Shown piece after piece: positions 8,514 through 18,200 of a stretch of 64,000 bases of DNA; within the stretch, counting starts at the first letter, position 1, and each line of letters begins with the position of its first letter. The translations under genes and the position numbers were made by a program. Source of the DNA: an uncultured Chloroflexota bacterium (lineage in GTDB: Bacteria; Chloroflexota; Anaerolineae; Anaerolineales; Anaerolineaceae); NCBI GenBank assembly GCA_902791025.1, contig CADATZ010000008.1, forward strand, positions 1 to 64,000, written 5' to 3'. The notes below the pieces were generated by a model that saw only the letters and a list, made by a program, of their open reading frames with translations, searched no databases and was not told where the DNA came from.

Positions 8514-8826
8514 CGAATATCAACAATTAGCGTTGCGAACGCTGAATCCGCAGCTTTCGGAGAAGGATGTACTCATTAATGGTGTGATGGGGCTTTGCGG
8601 TGAATCCGGTGAGGTTATTGACATCGTGAAAAAGCATCTCGCACAGGGGCATTCGCTGGATAAGGAGAAAATCGCGAAGGAACTGGGTGACGTGGCCTGG
8701 TATCTGGCTGAGACTGCTTATGCTATCGGTTATCCGCTTGAGGAAATTCTGCAGATGAATATCGACAAACTGAAAGCCCGCTATCCGGATGGCTTTGACG
8801 CTGAGAAATCGATGAATAGGGAATAG
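8503..8826 (+). CDS. MazG-like nucleotide pyrophosphohydrolase
   Basis: The 107-residue protein has one MazG-type all-helical domain: GLCGESGEVIDIVKK supplies the first ExxE-type metal ligands, and KELGDVAWYLAETA supplies the second acidic pair. Single-domain MazG proteins hydrolyse NTPs or dNTPs to monophosphates for pool cleaning. Translation overlaps the GNAT gene. The last codons and stop lie inside a period-7 tandem array, so the C-terminal residues (NRE) are repeat-derived. Confidence 0.85.
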   Translation: MTINEYQQLALRTLNPQLSEKDVLINGVMGLCGESGEVIDIVKKHLAQGHSLDKEKIAKELGDVAWYLAETAYAIGYPLEEILQMNIDKLKARYPDGFDAEKSMNRE

Positions 8827-8855
8827 TGGGTAGGATATAGGATATAGGGGATAGT
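8814..8855 (+). repeat. Period-7 tandem array (6 units, GAATAGG/ATATAGG type)
   Basis: The units are GAATAGG, GAATAGT, GGGTAGG, ATATAGG, ATATAGG, GGATAGT. The array starts inside the MazG-like gene and provides its stop codon. The ATATAGG units recur at 48590-48610. Confidence 0.75.
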
Positions 8856-8938
8856 GAATCTCTGTGTGAGCAGATTTATTTTGCGTATAGTGTTTCGAAA
8901 TAGAAAGCAGCGAACTTAGAATATAAATTAGAATCGGT

Positions 8939-10462
8939 ATGGTGAACAGCGAAATTGTCTGGTATATTATAGCCTCCATAGGGGCGGGAATCGGGACCGG
9001 TCTTGCGGGACTTTCTGCCGCTACGGTGATGGTTCCGATCCTGATCGTCCTTTGTCCGTCCTTTTCCGGTGAGACCGGTGCGTATCAGGCGACCGCGATT
9101 GCATTAGCTTCCGACATTCTTGGTTCAGCAGTGACTGCTGCAACCTATATCCGCAATAAAAATATCGATCTCAAACGCGGCTGGGTCATGATGGTCTGCA
9201 TTCTTGCCATGTGCACCGTCGGTTCCTGGGCTGCTTTCAAGGCTGGGAATGTGGTGCTGGGCGGTTTCACGCTGTTCCTCACATTTTTCATCGGTATCAG
9301 ATTTCTCGTCAAACCGGACACCACAAGAAAGGACGCTCCATCAAAAGGTTCTGAACTGGATACAAAAGGAATATTGATTTCCATCTTCTTCGGTCTGACG
9401 ATCGGTTTCGGAACCGGTTTTGTCGGGACAGGCGGCGGTATGATGATGCTGGTGGTTTTCACCGTATTTTTGGGTATGGGGTTGAAAACAGCGGTGGGAA
9501 CCAGTACCTTTATCATGACCTTTACGGCGCTGATTGCCTCGGTCAGTCACATTCTGATCCATCCCGCTGTCGTTTTGGAGAAATGGCCCGTATTGCTGAT
9601 CTGCGTCGTGACAACCACTGCTGCCAGTCTTATTTCCGCCCGTTTTGCCAACAGAGTCTCCAATCGTACTGTCGGACTGGTTACCGGTGTGGTCTTGACG
9701 ATTCTCGGGGCGGCAATGATCTTCCTGAAGAACCGGGAATTTTTTCTGAATGAACCGCTTATCCGTGGTACGCTACTCACCTTGTGGCGGTATTTACTCT
9801 ATATTGTTCCTCTTGCACTGACACTGCTCCTGATTTTTAAATTATTCAGGCTTCCAAAAGATATTTTCCGCAAGCTGCTGCATATAGCGGCGTTTACTTC
9901 TTCTATATATATTGTCCTGTACGGTGAAGGGTGGCTTGCCGAATCGCTGACATTGGTAATTTTCGGGCTGCTTGTTTATCCGCTGCTGAGTCTGGCGGAG
10001 CGGCTGAAGAATTACAGCAGGTTTTTTGTCGAAAAGCAGCCGGGTGAGGTAAAACGCTCGCTTTTGCTGCTGTTCTTTTCTCAGGCGTTTTTTGTTGCTG
10101 TTACCTGCGGTCTGATGAAGAAACCCTATATTCTTATCAATGCGGTGGCTGCCTGGGGACTTGGTGATACTGCCGCTGCCTGGGTAGGACGACCTTTGGG
10201 ACGTCATAAAATAAATATCCGATTTGCTGATCACAACAAGTCATGGGAGGGTTCTGCCGCGATGATGGTTGTGTCATTCGCCGCAAGTCTGGCAGTACTT
10301 TTGCTGATGAAGGTATATGCTCCATTAACGGCGGTTTTGGCTTCCCTGCTGGTAGCCTGCACTTCCGCTTACGCAGAAATGATAAGCAAAAACGGTCTTG
10401 ATACGGTCACTGTTCCGGCTGCAAATATTCTGGTCCTCTGGTTTTTCTCACTGATTTCCTGA
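8939..10462 (+). CDS. Fusion of TauE/SafE (TSUP) permease and phytol/dolichol-kinase-like membrane protein
   Basis: Residues ~1-265 form an eight-span-type TSUP domain with two internal halves (GAGIGTGLAGLSAATVMVP and GFGTGFVGTGGGMMML), a family exporting sulfite, sulfoacetate or similar anions. Residues ~280-507 are a second polytopic domain. It carries the CTP-dependent prenol kinase / phosphatidate cytidylyltransferase-like signature NAVAAWGLGDTAAAWVGRPLG, and KSWEGSAAMMVVS follows. No stop or frameshift separates them. Each half is normally a separate protein, so this is an apparent gene fusion. The function of the second half (lipid alcohol kinase) is by family only. Confidence 0.75.
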   Translation: MVNSEIVWYIIASIGAGIGTGLAGLSAATVMVPILIVLCPSFSGETGAYQATAIALASDILGSAVTAATYIRNKNIDLKRGWVMMVCILAMCTVGSWAAFKAGNVVLGGFTLFLTFFIGIRFLVKPDTTRKDAPSKGSELDTKGILISIFFGLTIGFGTGFVGTGGGMMMLVVFTVFLGMGLKTAVGTSTFIMTFTALIASVSHILIHPAVVLEKWPVLLICVVTTTAASLISARFANRVSNRTVGLVTGVVLTILGAAMIFLKNREFFLNEPLIRGTLLTLWRYLLYIVPLALTLLLIFKLFRLPKDIFRKLLHIAAFTSSIYIVLYGEGWLAESLTLVIFGLLVYPLLSLAERLKNYSRFFVEKQPGEVKRSLLLLFFSQAFFVAVTCGLMKKPYILINAVAAWGLGDTAAAWVGRPLGRHKINIRFADHNKSWEGSAAMMVVSFAASLAVLLLMKVYAPLTAVLASLLVACTSAYAEMISKNGLDTVTVPAANILVLWFFSLIS

Positions 10463-10497
10463 CAAGAAGAATCCCGCTTTTAAATCGGATCAATAAA

Positions 10498-10573
10498 GCA
10501 CCCCACAGTACAACTGGACAGCTTTCTTGTGTCGTGAAGCAGACGCAAGAAAACTGTACTGTGTATTGCGCTG
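10498..10573 (+). repeat. Palindromic element copy 2 (divergent)
   Basis: The outer arms are CACAGTA and TACTGTG. The inner arms are TTTCTTG and CAAGAAA, around a GTCGTGAAGCAGAC-like centre. The ACTGG core of the left arm is kept. It lies in the convergent space between the TSUP fusion gene and the unknown acidic protein. Confidence 0.6.
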
Positions 10574-10607
10574 CCTATATTTCACTACCTCTTTTTCGGT
10601 CTCCGGG

Positions 10608-11765
10608 TTACGGCGGGAGTTCAGCATATTCCAGCATAGGCCAGGTCATTTGTTGGAGAAATTCCGGACTGTTGTAGTACGAAGACATCCTGCGGACCAG
10701 TTCTTCAGAGACGAATGGAAGATCTTCTTCCTCATCAGTTTCGTATCCATCACCTTCCTCTGTTTCAACATCGGTCACTTCATCAGGATCTTCAGGGCTG
10801 AAATCATCATTTTCGGCTTCTGAGAGAACCTCTTCCGTCCCTGAGATCTCGGCAGTCTCTTTGTTCTCTTCTCTCTCGACTGCTGCCGGTACAGTTTCGG
10901 CGGCAGACTGGATTTCTTTCAAATCCACATGATCCTTTTCTGAAACCGGAGACGCACATGAGGACAGGCTCGCTTGTGTCGGCTGCGCGACACAAGGTGC
11001 CAGTCCCCCATGTGCTCCGGTTTGAATCGAAATGCCGAAAGAAGATTTGTCAACGGAAAAAGCCCGGCCTTTTGAGACAAATGCTGCAGGGGTTTCCGGC
11101 TTTTTTATCGATTCCGGAGCAGATTCCGCGGCAGGTTCTCCCGCTGTGGACGCATCGGCAGCAGTCTCAGTTTGATCCTTCAATTGATCGGCCAGTTTCT
11201 CCTGCGGAGCTGTAATATCAATTTTGAGCTTTCCAGCTTTGATCTTTTCGATTTTTTCTTCTGTGGCAAGCAGGCGCTTGTCCAATGCCGACCAGCGGAT
11301 GGAAAAACCCAGCGCACTGGCGTTATACACCAGGACGGACTGACTTTCCAGGAAAGACTGGTAACATTTTCTGAAATTGAAAGCGGTCATTTCCCGCAGC
11401 CGCCGGATCGTCAGCCGCTCCAGCAGCTTGAACGTATCCCCTTCCTGCTGTTCCTTGACTACCTTGGTGATGCAGACACTGCCCAGCTGGCTGATCAATT
11501 TTTCAAGCTGAGCGCACATCTGGAAATAGAGCGGGGAATGACGGTTGATCTCGCGCATGATTTTGAAGGTTTCATTGGCTTCAACCTCGAGCATCATCGC
11601 CGTTTCCTGAAATTTGAGGGTATCCGTGCCGAAAGAATCAGGATATTCGAACTCATAGCCGTATTTGTCTTTATCGCCAAATTTGGCCGCGCTTTTTATT
11701 TGCAGCTTTCGCATTGCACGCACACCATCAATGATGTCCATGGTTTCAAGAGTCATCTCATTCAT
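10608..11765 (-). CDS. Unknown acidic-tailed protein carrying an in-frame palindromic element
   Basis: I do not recognise this 385-residue protein. Residues ~1-190 are an ordered, mixed-charge helical domain with no signal peptide. From ~190 on it becomes Pro/Ala/Glu-rich and strongly acidic, and it ends with a short ordered tail (SYYNSPEFLQQMTWPMLEYAELPP). Residues about 249-271 (TGAHGGLAPCV to SCAS) are an exact translation of one copy of the palindromic element that is otherwise intergenic here. They add Gly, Cys and Ser residues foreign to the surroundings. The element is about 69 nt, so the frame is kept. The start has a GGAGG-type site upstream on the minus strand. Confidence 0.7.
   Translation of the reverse strand: MNEMTLETMDIIDGVRAMRKLQIKSAAKFGDKDKYGYEFEYPDSFGTDTLKFQETAMMLEVEANETFKIMREINRHSPLYFQMCAQLEKLISQLGSVCITKVVKEQQEGDTFKLLERLTIRRLREMTAFNFRKCYQSFLESQSVLVYNASALGFSIRWSALDKRLLATEEKIEKIKAGKLKIDITAPQEKLADQLKDQTETAADASTAGEPAAESAPESIKKPETPAAFVSKGRAFSVDKSSFGISIQTGAHGGLAPCVAQPTQASLSSCASPVSEKDHVDLKEIQSAAETVPAAVEREENKETAEISGTEEVLSEAENDDFSPEDPDEVTDVETEEGDGYETDEEEDLPFVSEELVRRMSSYYNSPEFLQQMTWPMLEYAELPP
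10951..11020 (-). repeat. Palindromic element copy 3, inside a coding gene
   Basis: Read on the minus strand, the copy starts GGAGCACATGGGGGACTGGCA and ends GCCTGTCCTCATGTGCGTC. The inner stem is CTTGTGTCG opposite CGACACAAG. It lies wholly within the open frame of the unknown acidic protein and in its sense orientation. Confidence 0.9.
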
Positions 11766-11787
11766 TCGACACGTACCTCCTTTCGTT

Positions 11788-11870
11788 CAGGGGCCAGGGA
11801 TCAGTGGTCAGATGGAACAAGGAGCAAGAAACACCCTAAGACCTAACTCCTATCTCCTAACCCCTATAAT
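11788..11870 (+). repeat. Two period-7 tandem arrays (CAGGGAT type, then CTAACTC type)
   Basis: 11788-11815 reads CAGGGGC, CAGGGAT, CAGTGGT, CAGATGG. 11836-11870 reads CTAAGAC, CTAACTC, CTATCTC, CTAACCC, CTATAAT. The first array starts 22 nt upstream of the minus-strand gene start. Confidence 0.7.
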
Positions 11871-12266
11871 AGCACTAATTTCTATTTTGTCAATATATTA
11901 AATATTATTTTCTAAAACATATTACTTAAATCATATTGTTAATATTATTAATAATTATTATCCCTGTTCAGAACATGGTGATGCATCACGCAGTGCAGTT
12001 TTGAATCAATTGTCCCTGTCCCTTCTATGATCTCTGAAAATTGAAAAAAAATTAAAAATGTGACAAAAACTGAAAAATTATTACATTTATCTGTCATTTT
12101 TTAAAAATTATATGGTATTATTATCACTGTAAAATTGGCTATGGGTATAGCTGTCTTTTTGCGTCTTTATTTTCCGTGAAGAAAACGGAGAATATAAAAC
12201 TGAATATGACCTTCACAATTGGGAGAGAGTTGCGTATCGTCATAAAGATGAAATAAGGTGGTCGAA
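11871..12266 (+). other. AT-rich intergenic leader of the giant gene
   Basis: About 400 nt without a gene. The first ~240 nt are very AT-rich and probably hold the promoter, but I see no convincing -35/-10 pair. From ~12136 there is a structured leader: GCTAT pairs with ATAGC (12138-12152), and ATTTTCCGT pairs with ACGGAGAAT (12169-12193). The ribosome-binding site AAGGTGG (12255-12261) lies 5 nt before the ATG. The leader may be a regulatory RNA; I cannot assign it to a known class. Confidence 0.4.
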
Positions 12267-15200
12267 ATGAAAAAGAATACCGTCATTATGATTATCGTTG
12301 CAGCGCTGCTGAGCATGTTTCTGCTTGGCATGAACCCACTGGGCCAGACCGAAACTGACCCTACGCAGGAAGATACCGTAATCTATATTACGTCTTCTGA
12401 AATTGGTGGATATTCAAACCCTCATAAGGTCACTTTCATCTCGAACGGGACGATTATTCAGGAAAAAGTTGTCAGTGATGGTGTAACGTTCGGTCAGGAA
12501 TTGCCGGTACCGCCTGCAAGGGAAGGGTGTACCTGTTATGGTTGGCTGATGGCTGACGGCACGTACCTGGAAGCTGACACTCCGATTACACAAACGGTGA
12601 AGGTTACAGCAGATTATGAGACCTTCAATGCCTTCAGCAGAACGGCATCTGTAAACGGTTTGACTGTGACGGTTAATGTACCGGAAAATACTCTCTCCAG
12701 CAGGTTAATATTCAGCGTCACTGCTGCTGATGCTGAAGCTCATCACGAAAAAATACAAGAACTCTTCGAACAAAGAATTGGTGGAATGAAGGCTGTTGAT
12801 ACCGGCTTTTTTGACAGGGATGATAATGAAGTTACCCTTCCTTCTCCGGTTTCTCTTGCGATCAATGTGGATGAGAAGAATTCAGATGCTAAACTGAGCC
12901 TGATAAAGATCGCGTCTGACGGGACAGTGACAAAATTGGCAGAAAATTCGGAAGATGGTTCCTTTACCATTGAAACGTCTGATTTGTCAGCTTTTGCTGT
13001 GGTGGAGCAAACACCAGGTACGATCAGTGTGGAAGCCTCTGACTATATGGGTGGACGTTCCGGTGTTCTTGTTGTTGACGGCGTAAGTGCGAAAGCTCCG
13101 GTGGCAATGCTTTCACAAACCGGTACAAACAGTGGTGTAGCGATTTTGAAATCAGAATTACTCAGTAAAGTCAAGAATCCTACAATCTGGTCCTTCATTC
13201 CTACCGGCAGATGTGAAGCTGTTGCTTACGGGACGGACTGCTATTATCAGGTGCTTTCTTCAGACGGTTATTATTTGTCTGTCTCTGAGGGCGGCATTTC
13301 CCTGTCTGAATCACCGGCCGATGTTTTTGTCGGTTTGGTTGCGCATAATGTCGAGGGCTCTTCTGATAACAAATTTGCTTTGATGCCTTCAAAGGGATCG
13401 TCCAAGAAGGTTGACCTGAAGGGGAACGGAAGTGCGAACGGCGGGTTCCAGATGTTTGAACGGGCAGAATTCACGAGTGCGAATGAATTATTCTATATCA
13501 CCAGCGCCGCTTATCAGAGCACGGAAGTAGAAGTTTATTTCAATATCGGCGGCGGTGATTTCCCGACACCGGCCTCTATCACCGGTTATACCGAAAGCAC
13601 AATCAAACTGCCGAATTATTTCGGACATGATAATGGTCATGCCTTCCTTGGCTGGTCGCCCACTGCGGGTTCTGAAGTCGCTCAATACTTAGCAGGTACG
13701 CAGTTCCCGATTCCGGCTGAAGTTCAGGATAACAAGATTACGTTATATGCGGTTTATGATGATATAACGCGTATTGTATTTGATTCAAATGGTGGTGACA
13801 CACCTGAATTCGAATACTATGATGAAAGTATGGGCGAACGGAATTATCCGTCTGCTTCCAGAGAAGGTTACCGCTTCCTTGGCTGGGCTGAGAATAAGAA
13901 ATCATTGTCTGCTCAATTTACGACAGATATGGTTATCACTCCACCTACTGAGGAAAAAACGCTTTATGCTGTTTGGGCGAAAACTGCTAAGGTTACATTT
14001 GTTGTGGCGGATGGTACCGTGGTGCCTGCTGTTATTGAAGGTGACGCGGGAGAATTCTATGACCTGGGTACTCTGATTATCACTCTTAATAAAGGATATG
14101 ATTTTACTGAGTGGAAGTATTTTGAAGATAATGGTCAGGAAGTCCGGGTACCAAAGGCCGGTGTATTCTTTATCCCCGATAATGACACCACGCTTTATGC
14201 GGTATCCCGCGCTAGGGTTACTTTTGATGTAAATGGCGGTAATGAAACGCTGCTTCCTGTGAATGAGGAAATCGGGAAAAAGATTTCACTCCCAACGATT
14301 TCCAGAGACGGTTATATTTTCAAAGGCTGGAAAGATGCTTCCGGTAAGATTTGGAACGACAGCTACCAAATCACGCAGTACAATACGCAGCTGACAGCTG
14401 TCTGGGGATATACGATCAGTTTTGATGTTAATGGCGGGAGCGTGGCAGCCCCGGTGCCTATTAGTGCTATTATTGGAGAAGGTCAGAGCTTCCCGGCTTA
14501 CAACGGTAAAAAGAATAATAAAGCTTTCGCCGGTTGGTCTCCGACTGCTGAGGTTTTGGAAAACGGAACCATTTACCAGGAGGGTGCTCCCATTCCGGAG
14601 TTTGACCTGCCGGGTACTGTTTTCTATGCTGTCTATTATGTTGATATCAGCTTAAGTAGTAATGGTGGTTCGAGTGTCGGTCCGTCAAGTAAATTAACGG
14701 ATCAGGTCCCGGGTACAACTGTGGATATCAGCGGTTTTACGGCTGAACGTAATAACAAAGTATTTCTTGGCTGGTCAAAAGCCAATAAGAATAAAGACAT
14801 TGTGCCGAATACATTTGTCGTTCCGAATGCAGGACAGACACTTTATGCTGTTTGGGGTGCCAGGGTCACCTTTGATGCAAACGGGCATGAATCTGAAGTT
14901 ACGAGCAGTATGCCCGGACCATTCATAGGTTCAAAGGACATGGGGCAAACCTTCACTGTTCCGCGTCTGAATGATATTCCGGGACATACCTTCCTTGGCT
15001 GGACAAACAAAGCAAGTTTAGAGGGAAATATCTGGAAGGAAAAGAAGGATATTTATCAGCCGGGAGATGTGATCACTTATCCGTCGGATAACACTACGCT
15101 TTATGCAGCCTGGGTCGGGTATGTAAGGGTCTCGTTTGATGTAAACGGCGGTACTGAAGATAGTTCTCTTCCGGGAACACAGAATTACGCAGACAGCATC

Positions 15201-18200
15201 ACGCTGCCGCCTTATAACGGGACGAAAGACGGTTACAAATTTATCGGTTGGGCTTTAACTTCTAAGCTGGCTCAGAATACATACTACACCGTTTATCCGG
15301 CCGGAACTATCTATGAATTCACTTCCGGCACTCCTGCAGAACTTATCTTCTATACAGCTTGGGATGCGATTGATGAGAGTGAATATCCTCCGGCAAAGTT
15401 TGGTCTCCGTCTGCAAAAAGGATCATTCGGTCAGGAGCCGTCCCAACCGAACAGAAGTGAATATACCACGGGGAAATTAAAGGGGAAAACCAGAGCAGAT
15501 TATGAAGTGGTGAATGTTCTGGTTGATAATGGGGTGAAAAATCAGCATTGGGTCCTGGATCAAAATCGCGGCCAAATCCCGACCGATTATTATATTCACA
15601 ATAATGTTACGGAGTCGTTAACACGTGTCCCAACGGTTGAGGAAATCAGCCGGATCATGGAGAATTGCGGTATGGGTCCCTTTGACCCACAGACACAGTT
15701 TGTTCACTGGTACGTACTCAAATACAGTGGTGAGCCGGAAATCGATGGGAAGATTTTCTGGCACGTAGATGGCACCGTCATTGAACGTGATAAGGCTACT
15801 CTTGATTATGACTATGGTTTGTTGCCGACGGATTTACGTGGAAACTGGATGATTCCGGAAGGTTATCAGGTCCCGGTTGGCAGTGAAGCCGAAGTCGGCA
15901 GAAGTGCAAAGATCAATGGGAATAAATTCGATCCATACCTGATCAGCGGCAAAGCTCATTACGGCTGGTCCTTCACCGGATGGAATACTGCCATTGACGG
16001 CTCAGGTACTGCTTATTCCATGTCTGATAAGATTACAATGACGTCCACAGCACCGCTTGTTCTTTTTGCTCAATGGCAGCATGAGGATATAGAAATCAGG
16101 GTTCAAAAAGTATGGGAAGGTGAATATGGACATACCGATCAACGGCCTGAGAGCGTTGTTGTGAAGCTGCTGGCAAATGGGAAACCGGACAGCAAATATG
16201 GCAGCGGTGTGGCATTGAATGAAGCCAATGATTGGACCTACAGTGTTCGTGTTGATAAGTATGATGCAAAGAATCAAGAGATCCAATATACCTGGGAAGA
16301 ACCGTCTGTTGCAAATTATAAGTTGATCTCTAACATTACGACCGGTGAAAGCACTGTAATTACGAACCGGCTGGTCACAACGGAAAAGGTAACCAAGATT
16401 TGGGATGACGAAAATGACCGGGATGGCCTCCGGCCAACTACACTCGCAGTTCATTTGTCCAATGGGACGAGTGTAACGCTTTCCGCTGCAAACAACTGGT
16501 CTGCTGAAGTGAAAGATCTTCCGGTGTATGAAGCAGCTGCCGAAGGTCAAACCGGCGGTCTGATCAACTACACCTGGACTGAGGAACCTGTTGAAGGATA
16601 TGAATTTGTTCCATCAGAATCCGGCGTTTTTGATATGCCGAACAGCAATGGTCATGAAACCAGAATCACAAATAAGATTAATAATATAGCCTCTAATGAA
16701 TTAAAAGTGAAAAAGGTATGGGATGATGGAAATGATATAAATGGAATACGTCCTTCTTCCCTTACAGTTAACCTGATCGGTGATGATGGTTCGACCAGGT
16801 CTGTTGTTTTGAACGAAGATAACGAATGGGAAGCTTCACTCACTGTACCGGAATATTGGAACGGCGGTACACCGATTAATTATACCTGGTCGGAAGTTCT
16901 TTCTAATTCGTATTATTCGCCGGAAACTTTGACAGACGGACAATTAACGACCCTGACGAATTCGCTTCCGATTGTAACGATTACTGCTAATTCAAAGGAA
17001 AAGAAGTATGATGGCTCCGCCTTAGTGGATCGAGGAATTACTGCAACCGGATTACGGGAAGGAGACCGTGTCAAGTCAGTTTTAGTAACAGGCAGCCAGA
17101 CTGAGGTTGGGTCATCGGATAATGTGCCGACGAATGCCAAGATTGTTAATGCTTCCGGTTCAGATGTTACTGCAGGCTACGTTATTAACTATGTCAACGG
17201 TACATTGAGCGTAACGAATATACCGCTGATGATTACAGCCGGAAGCGGTTCAAAAGTATATGATGGTACGCCTTTAGTTGTCGGCACTTATACAAGAAGT
17301 ACTAAAACACCGTTGGCAGAAGGAGATTATATTGCTTCTGTGGTCGTGGATGGCAGCCAGACCGTTGTTGGTACAAGTGAAAATATTGCTTCCAATGCGG
17401 TCATTAAGAATGCTAACGGTGATGATGTAACGGATTCCTATTCAATTAAATATTACAAAGGATCGTTGGAAATCACAAAGAAGGCTGTGACGATCACTGC
17501 ATCCAGTGCTGATAAGGTTTATGATGGCACGGAACTGACTGATGATGGCTTTACCGGTACCGGTTTGGGAATTGGGGACAGCATTGAATCTGTGACGATT
17601 AGTGGCAGTCAGATTTCGGTCGGTTCAAGCGCAAATGCCGCGTCCAACGCAAAAATTGTGAATGACCAAGGTGCTGATGTCACATCCAGTTATATTATCA
17701 ATTATGCTGAAGGCACTTTGGAAGTGACTCCGAAGGCGCTGACTATTACTGCGGATACTGATACAAAAGTTTATGACGGCTCTGCTCTGACGAAGAACAG
17801 TTATAAGCACTCCGATCTTGTTGAGGGTGATGCGATCACGACTGTCACCATAACCGGCAGTCAGACCGACAGCGGCAGTTCCTCCAATACACCCTCGGCG
17901 GCTGTGATCATGAGAGGAACAGAGGACGTTACCGCCAACTATACGATCGAATTTGTTGCCGGTACATTGACCGTAACTCAGCGGGATCTCACGATTACCG
18001 GAACTACGGATAATAAGACCTATGATGGTGCTCCGCTGACCTATGACCAGTCGAATGAAAATGCTATCAAGACCAAGCCTGCCTATACAGTTACGGGTTT
18101 GGCTGATGGTGACACCCTGCAATCCGGTTCTGTGAGAGTAAGCGGCGCAATCACAAATGTTGGTAATACGCCGAATGTTCCGACCCAGACAGCTGTCGTA

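Noticed and set aside
12136..12266. Cyclic di-GMP (GEMM) riboswitch before the giant gene
   Set aside because: The conserved GEMM core and tetraloop-receptor words are not visible.
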